The notes below the pieces were generated by a model. The model was not told where the DNA came from, ran no database searches, and saw nothing but the letters and a program-made list of their open reading frames with translations. A program made the position numbers and the translations under genes. From Pseudeuparius sepicola (taxonomy: Eukaryota; Arthropoda; Insecta; Coleoptera; Anthribidae), in contig OY987298.1 in assembly GCA_963920635.1 (NCBI GenBank), positions 113,636,035-113,700,034 of the forward strand: 64,000 nt of DNA, given 5' to 3'. Of this stretch, positions 34,366-46,800 are shown piece after piece; position 1 is the stretch's first letter, and each line of letters opens with the position of its first letter.

Positions 34366-34599
34366 GCATTGGCCAAACAACCCGTGACAGTTATGTTGCA
34401 ACTAAAACAAAGACGGGTCTCTTCCTGTTGCCGACCACCACAACAACCATTAGTTACAACAGAGCTCTCTAAGATCTGAGAGCAAGCAGAGTTGAATTTA
34501 GTTGAAGCTCAGGAGCCTGCAAAAAATTATTGAGAGAATCAAGCTACTGGTTATAATGCGCTAGATTTATAAAAGTTCATAAAAAAAATGAACCTACTG

Positions 34600-34605
34600 T
34601 TTAAT
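34600..34605 (-). promoter_or_regulatory. Possible polyadenylation signal ATTAAA
   Basis: On the minus strand ATTAAA lies 28 bases downstream of the B56 stop codon. It is a common variant signal; no cleavage site can be proven. Confidence 0.3.
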
Positions 34606-34632
34606 GTCTGGATGCCCGCCAAAGCAGACAAT

Positions 34633-34840
34633 CTAATGTTGTAAAAAATCCAATTTCAGTACCTCTTGAGCTTCGTGCTCCAAGTTGTCCAAGTTAACAT
34701 CGTCTTCGCCATCGGGACTAGTTATCAAATTGCAGAGATCTGGATTGCTCTGCTTCACAACATCGTATTCTGGCCTTCGAGCCGCTAAAGACTCCACTCT
34801 GCACCACAACTCCATCCTTTGATTCTGTCTTTCCCGTTCC
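34633..34840 (-). CDS. wrd: B56 gene, coding exon 4 (C-terminus)
   Basis: The acceptor TTATTACAG precedes the exon; its first G completes the Lys codon started by exon 3. It encodes 68 residues, [20 protein letters not shown] (an alpha-helical, charged stretch following the last HEAT repeat) and then a region matching the EAxxxLK element of gamma/delta isoforms. Stop at 34635-34633. A weak donor-like GAG|GTACTG just before the end (about 34660) could allow a longer alternative C-terminus as in vertebrate gamma/delta; no further exon was found. Confidence 0.85.
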
Positions 34841-37800
34841 CTGTAATAAGAATATTTTAGCATCAAATATTACACTACTCCGAAAACATAATTAACACCC
34901 AATGTCTTTAGTTTTTTCAAGTCCAAAAATCGCCCTAATGTTAAATAGTACAATCGAATTAGACGAAAAATGGGCTATTAAGAGAAATAAAAATCCAAAA
35001 AAACTTGCCGTTTTGGGATCTGACATGGAAGGAAAGTGGTAGGTTTCAATAATCTATAGTTTCTCCTAATTTTGTTAGTCTGGTACCCCTAGAAGCCACC
35101 CGCACTGAGCGCATTTGACGCATTACGCAAGCAAAAGTTACACCCTAGCTTGTAGTTTGTGAACTATCGGATATTCAAAAAGTGGTAAATACCTTTTTTT
35201 GTATAGAATTTTGTGGGGATAATTTGTGTACAGAGCGAAATTTTGTTTATGAAGTTGAGTTAGAGAATCAAGAGGTCGAGTTTGAGATCTGCAGATGATC
35301 TGGTTATTATAGCTAAAGGCAGAGAGAAAGGAACAATAACTGCAAACAGGCGTGGTCTTAGGGGGGGAAGGGGGCCATGACCCCCTCTAATAAAAATGAA
35401 AAAAATAATAAATAAAAAATATAGATACAAATATTATTACTAATATTATCTAACCTACAGTGTCCACGTATTGAGTTCACATAAGGTGTAAATAACAAAA
35501 AAAAAAAGAAATTTGATCTTCTCTGGATCAGAGCTGCTTGGTTTGAAACTAATTTGTGACATAATTTTACTTTACAAAATCACCTTGGAAATTATGAAGA
35601 ATCTAATTTTCCACGTCAGTGGCAGGTTTTGCGGTAAAATGTTATTAAGGAAACTTGTTCAGAATGAAAAGCTGAGTAGGTTTGTGGTTTCAAAAGTCTA
35701 GGCCTACTTTGATTTTTTGGGATTTTTCCAATTTTTTTTAGAAAAGTTCATTTTGTGTAGTTTCACATCAAAATGCTATTAAGAAAACTCGTTCCCAATG
35801 AAAAACTGGATAGGTCTGGAAAATTCCAACAGCCTATACAGTTGATTTTTGTGCGTTTTAATTTTTTAACAGAAAAAACAAAGTCGACCTAGGCTTTTGA
35901 AATTTTTCACAACTATCCAGTTTTTCATTGTCAACAAGTTTTCTGAACAACATTTTGATGTGAAAACTACACAAAATGCACTTTTCTAAAAAAGTGGGGA
36001 AAATTCAAAGAAATCAAAGTATGGGCCTAGACTTTCGAAATTTCGCAAACCTACTCAGTTTTTCATTCTGAACAAGTTTCTTTAATAATATTTTGGCATC
36101 AAACCTACAAAGAGAGCACTTTCTTGAGATGGAAAATTAGTTTCTTCATAATTTCCAAGGAATATGTGATTTTTCGAAAGTAAAATTAAGCCAAATTAGT
36201 TTCAAACCAAGCAGGGCTGATCCCCAGAAGCTCAAATTTCAACTCAAAAATTTGTTGTTATTTACACCTTACGTGAACTCAATCCAAGGATACACTGTAT
36301 ATTATAACCAACGCACGTGCAAAAAATTTTGTTTACATAGGTAATTTTTATTTAAAATATTTTATTTTTGTTATTTTGTGAGGAATATTTTTTTTATGAT
36401 ATTGCCTTATTGTAGTTCTATTGTTATAGTAGGTAGGTACGTAAAAACCGTAAAACCGCCTAAAGGAGTACATACCCAGGTATGCCCCCCCCCCCCTTCG
36501 CAAATGGATATGACCGTGTCTGACTGCAAGAAGCATTAAACATAATAATAGTTGGTGTAAGAGGGAACATTTCAACATCAGTTCTAAAACAGTTATAATC
36601 ACTTTCACTATACTATATCCAAGTTAAAGAGGCAGTGAATCAAAACATTGGCCACCACGTGACCTATTCTCTTATTGGTCTGGCCGTCGTAAAATCTCAA
36701 GTGTTTATGCGGCGAGCAGAATGCAGGGCCGGCTCTTCCCTCAGTCGAGTTTCCTGCATATTTTAGATTGGATCGCGACCAGTATATTCTGTTAATGTAT
36801 TTTGCTACTTAATTTAAAGAAATTTATAAAGATCCACAAAATATAAAACACAATTTTTAGAACTTCTAAAAAAAATAGTTCAGAATTACAAGCCACTTGG
36901 AATCTCATATTAGTCGGACCCTGGTAATCGATTTTTTGAACACTTGCGTCACCCAACACATTTTTCTTTTCTTATTTTTATTATTATCTTGCGCAGCATC
37001 ATTCAAAATTATAAACGCAGCCGCTGCTACTGCAATATCAGTGTCGTCCATAATAATAAAGTCTGTCTATCCAGTGCGCGCCGCGCGTAGTGGAACACTG
37101 ACGAACAAGCATTTTTGTTGCAGCGCGGCGGGACCAAACCAGAATGGTTTAAAATTGATCGCGAACGTTGCTGCAACGTTCACGAATGCGCTGCGTGGCT
37201 TGACGTGGCTCGGCGCGGCTGGTCTGGACGCGGCTTTACACTAAATTATTGCACTTCAGCGACTAAAGGACTACACCTAGTTTCTTTTAAATTGCATAAC
37301 TTTTGTAGAAGTTGTCGAGAAAAAATATGTTTTTCAAATTGTACCTTTATCACCCTTTAACTTTTTTTATTATACATTTTCGAACCCATGTTTATATTTT
37401 ATATTTTATTATGTTTGTCATATTAGGTTAGTATCATCATCTGGAAACACCCCGTATAATATTCTTTTACTCAATCACAGATGGACAGATTTTCAAAAAA
37501 CTTTTTTCAACCTAAGAGCTCCACATTTTTGGTCATATTTTTTTGAAATAGTCCTATTCCACGGCTTACTGTTTTAAAACAAGACCACTCAAAAATCATA
37601 AAACCATTAGGAATTTTTTTTTAAGAATAAAATGGATAGTGCCATCAAATTGGCCATAGTTCAAAACTACTGGTACAAATTTCAATACTTCCCCAAATGG
37701 GGCCAAAGTTCGAAAAAATTGGGTTTTACGGAGTATTCTGTATCCCACCGGGCATATTTTGTTAATCTCTTTTCGGGAATCTATTAAGCTTTGCCAAAGG

Positions 37801-40800
37801 TATTATTTTATACAGCATGTTATCTGTGATATTATCAATGTAGCTCATACAGGGTGTTCGTAAAAAAATCCAAATTTTGTGAAAAAATCATCATTTATTT
37901 ATTTAAAAAATATATTTAAAGAAACAAATCAGGATTTTACATTAGGTGCTAGACACCTAGGTAACTGTCGAATATGTTATGATATCGTTTCTCTCCAGTG
38001 TTTTTTAAGTTGTATAGTTGACATTTGGCACATATTTGTTTGTTATAAAAACACAGTATTTGTGCAATTTTAGTCAAAAAACTCAATAAGTGGAACTAAA
38101 CCGAGGTGTTTTACATTTTGACCCCATCTGACGCCCTTTAAGTATAACCCTTGTTTATGGAGGTTCTAGTTAGCTTTTGCTTACGGTGGAATTTCTATAA
38201 CCTTCAAATATGTCCTTATGGTCTGTCTGTCACATTCCCACTTGTTACTAAATGTTTCTGTCTCGTTCTCTCACATTTCACCGAGTCGCGTCCGTACGGT
38301 GACGACAAATTCCGAAACCACCGTTCGAGTCTGTCGATTAAGGAAGGAATCTTCAATCAACGCTTCGGCCAAAGCGTCGCACCGTCGCGCACCATTGTCC
38401 ATGAAAGGTTACATTTTACATGGCAGGAAACTGTATTTACGCGGGTATCGATCAACCAAGCGCTTGCCCCGTCCCAAGAATGGTAGACGCACGCCCCGTC
38501 CGATCCGTTTACCAGCTGTTTTTGCCTTTTGCTGCCGGTTAGATTCTCGTTTTCTTATTTCCACTTATATTATTGTTACGACAGTGTATTTGGTGGAATC
38601 AGTAGTGTGCGGTGGTGTTCTAGTCCGATAATTAGTGTGTGCATATAAAAACATTTCATGTTTTGAGCCATCAGATAAACGATAAATAGGTACAGAGGTT
38701 AGGAAGTGAAAATGTGTTTTGTTGTTTCAAAATGAGTGTTTTCTTGTGGTTTTAGAATCGATGAAAATTGTGTGTTGTGTCCCAAATTCCTCAAGGAGGA
38801 AGGAATCAATCGACGCCCAAATTGGAAAGGCAATTACCTAACCGGGCCAAAGCCAAAAGTGTCCGTTTTTGCCTTTCCTAAGGATCCAGTTTTGAGGGCA
38901 AAATGGGTGCAAGCCTTATTTATACAAACAAGGGTGCAAGCCATAAAAAGTGCTTACTTTGTAGTCAAGAAACATTCAAGGTAAGTTATATGTTACATTT
39001 TTTATATATTTTTTATAAAGCTTCGGGTTATTGTAGGTCTGTGAACAACACTTTTTAACACAAGCCATTGAAAGGGAGACTACGTGTGTTCGTCGATGGT
39101 CCTCCATTAACGGTGTGTTTACAATCGACTGGTGAAACTACGTGCACCTTTAAAAATTCCACGTTTAGCTAAAGGTTTTAAATTTTCATGGCAAGTTATT
39201 TGTCCAAATCGAGCACGAGTCGTAGGGAAGATCCCAAATAATAAAAAAAAAATTGAACATGGACAGGTTGAAAAAGGCATGGCCGAAAGCGTTGAGAGTT
39301 GTGAAGCTTAAAAGTCTGCAAAATCGTATTCAAACATTGAGGAAGCGTATTCAAAAATTTGTGATATTGCCGAGTGGGGTAGGCGTTGTTTGAAGGCGAA
39401 AGGAAGCGAAGGAAGGGGCACACGTAGTCACTGAAATTTTTATTATCATAATATTGTTTTTATTGTTGAATTATCATTTATTAAATAACTCTTAAATTGT
39501 TGCTGTATTAAAATATTTTTGTGTTCCACAGATTAGTTACTATGTTATGTTTGAAACTGTACCTAGTAGTATTTTACCTGGACACAAAAAAACGACAAAC
39601 TTTGCAGAAGTTTGTTTTTGATTTTTGAGATATGACATAGACTTGTGATTTTTTAAAATGTAAATCGTAGTTGGCTGTGGCCTTATCAAATCGGCCATTT
39701 TTTCAGCTTTTCAAAAATATAATACTCTGCATAGTTAACAAATAAAATAGCTATGGCTAATTTTCTGATTTTTTTCTTAATTTTCACATAGTCAGCCATG
39801 GAATATTTTCATAATTATGTTCTATTTTATAATAAGACACACTTCAAACTTTCAAATATTTTATTTTTTGCTGGTAACAAAATGTAACCGCGGTGGCGTC
39901 GCTCGTACCGGCGCTGACTTTTTAGACTGCATGTTTTTCTGCCTTCGATCGACCTCGGTTCGAGGCAGGCACATGCATATGTCTTTAAAGAAAAACACCG
40001 CTATGGCCAAGAGCACTGGACAAATGTGGGTTCACGGTATTGCTCCTAAATAGCTTTATCCGTGTGATTCACTAATTGTCCTACACTCACTGGGATTACT
40101 ACGGTTTTCTAGGGTTTTCCGTAGTACTTGAGCGAATGCTATCCTAGTTCTATCGGGAAAAAAGTCGGCCCTAGCCGCAGATGGCAACGAAGACAAAATA
40201 ATAGTAATTGCCCCCCTCCCCCGCACAAGCATGTGGTTGCTTCTGGGGTACTCCTAGTTTGGAGTATTGTGAGGGTGAGAATTATTATTATTATTATTAT
40301 TAAAACAAAAATTATCATGATGGAGCTCCATCACATAATTATCTGCCCATAAGAAATTACCTAGATCAGCTATATCCAAATAGTTTGATAGGGAGAAATA
40401 TACCTATTTCCTGGCAGCCCAGATCCCCCAATTTGTCTGTTTTGGATAGTACAAAATAAAGTACGAGACAATTGTTGAATTAAGAGCAGCTGTTTTAGAA
40501 GCAATTGCCAGTATTGACAGAGGCGCTCTCTAAGAAAGGCGACAAATTCAGTTTTAAAAAGATGCAATATTTGCGTAAATAATAATGATAGATTGTTTGA
40601 ACACCTTTTTTATTTTAAAAGGTGACCTTTTAAAAAAATAATTTGAATTTGAGTTTTTTAATTTTTGTTTTATTTTGTTACATTTTGATATCAGCTAAAA
40701 ACAAAATATTAGGAAGTTTGAAGAATGTCTAATTATAAAATAGAATGTAATTATGAAAATATTCCATGGCTGACTATGTGAAAATTTTGAAAAAAATCAG

Positions 40801-43800
40801 AAAATTAGCCATAGCTCTTTCATTTTTTATAATAACTATGTCGAGTATTATATCTTTGGAAAGCTCAAAAAATGGCCGATTTTATAAGGCCTTAGCCAAC
40901 TATGATTTACATTAAAAAAAACACAAGTTTATGTCATATCTCAAAAATCAGAAACAACATAAAAAAGTGGATAAGATTATCTTATTAAGCCCAAAATGAT
41001 CTACAATTTTTGTCTCTAGAGTTTTTCTGTATAATCAGAAATAACGGAGCTACAGAGATCTTATGAAAAATAGCAAAAAAACACTCTTTTCAAAATATCT
41101 AGTGAGCCATGAACTTTTTTAAAATTTCAAAAGAGGCATTAGATTGAGCATTCAAAACCGCAATTCTTTTCCCATTTAACCATTGTTCTAGCTCTGCTAG
41201 TTTCCGAGATCCCCATAGTGGGCATCGAAAAAAAAAAACTCACCCTGTATACCTACATTCGTCGATGAAAATCAACGCTATATTTCACAACATAACTACT
41301 ATTTTGCAAATCTTGGAAATTTCTCAGGAGGTATTGGTAAAGGTATTGTTTATCCTGTGGTAAAGGTAAAACTATCTCGGACAGTTTTAAAATTTTCTAG
41401 CATGCCAGCTGAGTTTTTTTTTAGTGCTATAAACGGTGGCCTTTTTCCAAATTCTAATAAAGTAAACTGAAAGCAGTCAGTTTTGCCCACAAACGTCATT
41501 AAGAATTTTTTCGGTAACTCTTAAAACAAGGCGGTTTTTACAAAGGTTTTTCAAAATTATCTCGGAAAGTATAGGCCGTAATTCTCGAATATGCTTTTGC
41601 CTCGGCTTTTGCATAAAGTTAGACCATCAAAAAAGCAATCTTTTCTTTCAAAGAAAGTTGTCCGAAACCGAAAAATGCATATTTATCAAGATATTCACTG
41701 GCTCCCCTTTAATATAGACATCCTGTATAGGTCTGTGATCTTATCCTCGTTAAAAGCCTCGTCGATGGAGGAAGGAATCCTCAATCAACGAAAGCATGCA
41801 CAAGCAAATTTTTCTTGAGGATTATTTCAGTTTATTATTTAAAATGTTTTCAATACCAAGGTATAGCTAGGTATATAATTGTAAATATCTGAATAAACTT
41901 TATTATAATTATTGTTTCCGTAATTATTTTCAACACCTAAAATTCATTTGTAATATAATGCGTCGACCTAGGTAGGGAAGAATATAATGACCTTGGGAAG
42001 CATGGTTGTTCACGGGCCGGCTGACCGGTGATGACTCAGCGATCGATACAAAAACTATAGAAAAAATCGCTTTCAACCGTTTTTATTACTCTGGTCGGCT
42101 GTGCCAAGAGTAAACAAACGGGCCGAGGGCTCCAGTGACGTCACTGCCGATCGATAAGTCTGCGAATATACACCGTATGGGATCTGCGTAGCGTGACAGG
42201 TTTCTAAACGAGATCGAGTAAGAAGCGCTAAGGTTTTTGATTTTGATAATAGGTGGCGCCCTTGTGAATTCGATCATAGATCTCCGTTAGTTTTAGATTT
42301 TGATAATAGGTGGCGCCTTGTGAATCCGATCATAGATCTCCGTTAGTTTTAGATTTTGATAATAGGTGGCGCCTTGTGAATCAGATCTCCGTTAGTTTTA
42401 GATTTGGTCCTTAGAGGCCGACACAAGCAACTAAATCTATTAATATATAGAAATTCCGCCATAAGCAAAAGCTAACTAGTCTCATAAACAAGGGTATAAC
42501 TTCTTCCAAACGAATCGAGATATCAGGATGCAGTTTGCGGCATTAGACTTTTCTCGAAAATCTAGCATATTACACCTTAGCACCATATACACCGTATATC
42601 ATCCAAACACAGCAGGTATTAATGATTTTTTTATAATTCAACTTTAGCATCCTGTGTTCTGAAATGTAATGAAACAAGAAAAAAAGTGTCTTATTTTGGT
42701 TTAAGGAATCTGGTGGTTAATAGATTGACCTACTACTTTTTTGTAACACCCTGTGGCCTGTATAGCGCCTGTGGGCTTATAACATCCGCAAAATGTCATA
42801 AAGTGTGATTTAATGGCCGGTCGTGTATAAAATATTTGTTTTCTGTTTTCATTCTTGTTTATGAGATACCTTCCTAGGTATGAAACTTATAGCATATTAT
42901 AATATAATGGTACATAAACAGAACGTTTACAGGGTTCTAAAGTATTTTCCCAGCCGGTACGTCTGCAGTCAGCTCCTTATACAAATCACGTAATCCAACT
43001 CCAACAATAATAATTATAATAGTCCGCATTATCTCATTATGCCTCTATATGGAAATCTGGCAACAGCGCCCAGTCCTATAAATTTACCACATCCCATGAA
43101 CCGCCAGCTACTACGCGTTGTCCAAAAATGCCAGTAGGGTGCGCCACCTTACGGGTGACTTTCAGTGCAGTTGGAGTGGGAGATCTGGACCGACACTATA
43201 TTAAAGACCCGAGTGTACTACTGCAACGAGCACAACATACCACTCGACGAAGCTTCCCCAAGACATTAAAAATTTAATTTCACAAAAAAGACGAGCCAAA
43301 AAATTTGCACAAAGGACGTGACATAACCAAGATTATAACCGACTCACAAGACTCGTAAAGGACAGAATTTCGGAATTTAACAATGAAAATTGGCAACTGA
43401 CGTTAGAAACTTTAATTTCTTCGGACAACTCTTTTTGGAGGATTATTAAAAATCTAAGAGGTAAAAACACAAAAACACCGACACCACCTATTTCAGGACG
43501 AAACGGATTAGTTTTCACGGCGGAGGAAAAGGCAGAAGTTTTTGCGGAAGAGTACATCTCCCAATTTTCGCCCAACATAAATCCTAGGGATGAGCCAGAT
43601 TGGGAAGCTGAGGTAATTGAGACGGCAACTAGATTGTTAGATGAGGCTCCTCCAGGTCAACTTCCTCTTTGTGACCCGGAGGAAATAAATACCATTATTA
43701 AATCTTTGCCCACTAGAAAGGCCCCCGGTCTGGACGGCATAACAAATAAGTCCATCAAATTACTGCCGAAAAAATTTCGTATAGCGATTCTAAATTTAAC

Positions 43801-46800
43801 AAATGCCATCTTAAGAAGTCAATATTTTCCATCTATCTGGAAAAAATCGCAAATAATCACGATACCTAAGAAAAGTGGCTCAAACATTCCAACAGATTAT
43901 AGACCTATTAGTCTGTTATCTACGATTTCTAAAATTGTAGAAAAGGTGGTACATCATAGATTAGTGGAAGAAGCTGATAATCTGTCTATTATACAGGGTG
44001 AGCAATTTGGATTCAGGTCGATGCACAGCACAGAGCTTCAAGCCTGTAGATTGGTTGAAAACGTAACGAAAAGTCTGCAAAAACAAAAAAGCGCAGGAAT
44101 TGTCTTACTGGACATAGCCAAAGCCTTTGATAAAGTGTGGCACTGGGGGCTGCTATATAAAATGCTCAGGGGGGGCTTCTCGGCTCCCATTGTCCGCTTT
44201 ATCAAGGGCTTTCTTTTTGAAAGAAAATTCTGCGTTAGAGTCGAGAATAAAAATTCTAATTTTTATAATATACAGGCTGGCGTACCGCAAGGGTCGGTAT
44301 TGGGTCCGGTCCTGTACTCAATTTACATCAGCGACTTAACGTCATACCCGCAAACAAAAGTTTTCCTAGACGCGGACGATACAGCAATTCTGGCAACCGG
44401 TAAATCTCTCAGGTTAATTAAATCTTTCTTGCAGCGTGCTGTGAACCTTGTTGCAGCCTACTTTTTAAGATGGAAAATTAAAATTAACGAAAATAAAACC
44501 AAGGCCATTATTATCAGTAAGAAAAGACTTTTACCGGTACTACAACCAATTAATCTCAATAACATCCCCGTAGAATGGAGCGATAAGGTTGTCTATTTAG
44601 GGTTAACTCTAGATAAGAGATTGACGTGGCATTCTCATATAGATAGTCGGATAAGAATGGCTAAGGAAGCTATCTCAAAATTATTTTCAATGTTGGCAAG
44701 AGACTCGAAGCTAGATGTCCAAAACAAAATTTTAATTTACACTCAGGTGTTAAGACCCTCCTTGTTGTACGCGTGCGCCGCCTGGTGTTTCGCAGCAAAA
44801 TCGCAAATAAACAGAGTTCAGGTTATACAAAATAAGTGTCTCCGTATGGCCGTAGGCGCGGAATGGTATGTATCAAATAGGACTATACACAACGACTTAA
44901 ACATACCGACAGTGACTCAATACATAAGGACGCACGTGAGGAAAATATACGAGACTATTATACCCAATCACCCAAACAGACTACTCACGGACGCATGTAC
45001 ATATGAAATCGACCATAGACTACCTCACAAAAGACCTAGACATTTTATAGAAGCTAACGACGAAGATGAATGACACTGATGTAAACCCACAACAACAAAT
45101 TTAAGAGTAGTTTAGGTTATTTTAATATTTTAAATTTTTTAATTAATTAATTAATCCCTAATTAATTAATTAATACCCCTTATTACTATTTTAAATATTG
45201 TTAAAAAGCACACGCAAAAATTTCTGATAGGAGAATAACTCTCCAAGCACTGACCACCTACTTACATATATACTGTATATTATTACTTGGGGAACAGGGC
45301 GTTTTACACGCTGACCTTAATAGAGCAAAAGTTAAAAAACGAAAAAAAAAAACGAACCCGAGCATGACGTCATATTTCATTGTTGTTTGCGGACTGGGGT
45401 GGCGCTACTCGACGAAAAAAATGGCGACCTATTATAGGTTATAATAGGGGTGTTCTGTGGTTATATGTATGTCGGTTTCTGACGTTTTAAATACCCCATA
45501 TTTTAAATATCCAGCTTCATTACCATTTCCGTCCTTTTTGCGGTCACGAATTCTCTTTGCATTTAATATTTCGCAGTTTTGTTATATCAGCAGAGTTTTT
45601 ATAAGTAGATTTGTTTGTAACAACATGAAATTTCCATGCTTATGACGAAATTAGTATGTGCAGACCTTTAATGTGATTTGCTGAAGAATAAACACTATTT
45701 TGGAATTAAGGGATGATCTGTTCAACCAGTTGAAGAAGCTAGAATTCTGGATATTATATTTTGGAACAGTGTTTTCAGTGTTTTGTAAAGTATGCAAAAA
45801 TGAAAATAGAAAAAATTGTTTGTAGCCCCAAAACCAACCAGTGGTCCTCTAATAAGAAGAAATTGAAAAATCGAATGCGTTCTATACTTTAAACTACTAC
45901 TAGCCATGGACTTCATTTCAAACCAAAAGGTAGCAAAATACTCTTGCTTGCCGTTAAGACTCGCTTTTCTTAATAAAATCTATGAATGTATACTATGTAA
46001 GCTTGTCAAATTAAAGGAACATAACAAACAAGCATTTTATTTTATTTTGGATGTAAATTAAATTCGTTGCATACTTTTATTTTATAAAAAATCTGCAGCA
46101 ATGGTGTTTTTACATAAATCCACCCTGTCGATTTTTTTCGTCGTGTGGCACCCTTGGAGATCGCTTGAAACAGAGCTATGCACAGGTCTCTATTGTCTCT
46201 AATACAGTGTTGGTCCAGGGGAGACAACTGGGCCGGCAAGCGGTGTTGGCACGCGATGCTAGACTTTGTCGACCGTCTTATTCTTATTCTCAACAATAAC
46301 AGTCCAAACTCGTTACCTTGGTTACCACCTTGTTGTGCCTTCACAAATAAACTTGTCAGATACTGTCACTGACCAAGAATATGCTTTCTGCTCAAAAAAT
46401 CGCACTAAAATAACGTTATAACCTCCAATCCCAATTTTCAGGTCCACGGACAGTAGTTCATTTACATAAAATTTGGCCAGGGTTTTCTCCTAATTTCTGT
46501 TGACTACAGTGATGACAGTCTTCTTGAAATGCATCAGCATTCTTATGACACCCCTTTGCGGTGTTCTACTTTGAAGTTATATTCCTGCAGCCTTTGAAGC
46601 CATCTTGAATGTCCTTCTGGATTCTTGAACTGGAATAGCCATTTTAATGATGTGTGATCTGTTAATATGAAAAGTTGGTCATATAAATACTTCTGGAAAT
46701 GCTCAACGGCCTTGAATACTGCTAGCAGTTCCCCTCTTGCCGCGCAGTAGTTTCTCTCTGAGTTTTACTGAAATAGGCAATAACTTTTTCTTTTCTTTCT

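Larger units (their letters stand above)
43185..46218 (+). mobile_element. CTGGACC-ended TIR element, copy with non-LTR insert
   Basis: The left end CTGGACCGACACTATATTAA and inverse right end CTGGACCAACACTGTATTAG define it. GGGAGAT (43178-43184) and GGGAGAC (46219-46225) give a 7-bp target duplication with one mismatch. Without the non-LTR insert it is about 885 bp, the same as copy 2. The interior is non-coding. Confidence 0.8.

Noticed and set aside
36897..37244. 115-codon frame with signal-peptide-like start
   Set aside because: It is created by a GC-rich transposon-end-like block joined to AT-rich sequence; no family likeness.
38151..38631. Overlapping open frames of 111 and 137 codons
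   Set aside because: Two frames are open at once with no domain; basic and Ser-rich by composition only.
45130..45175. Inverted AATTAATTAATTAAT runs as a possible terminator or origin
   Set aside because: They lie in the 3' UTR of a jockey element and are simple sequence; no independent support.
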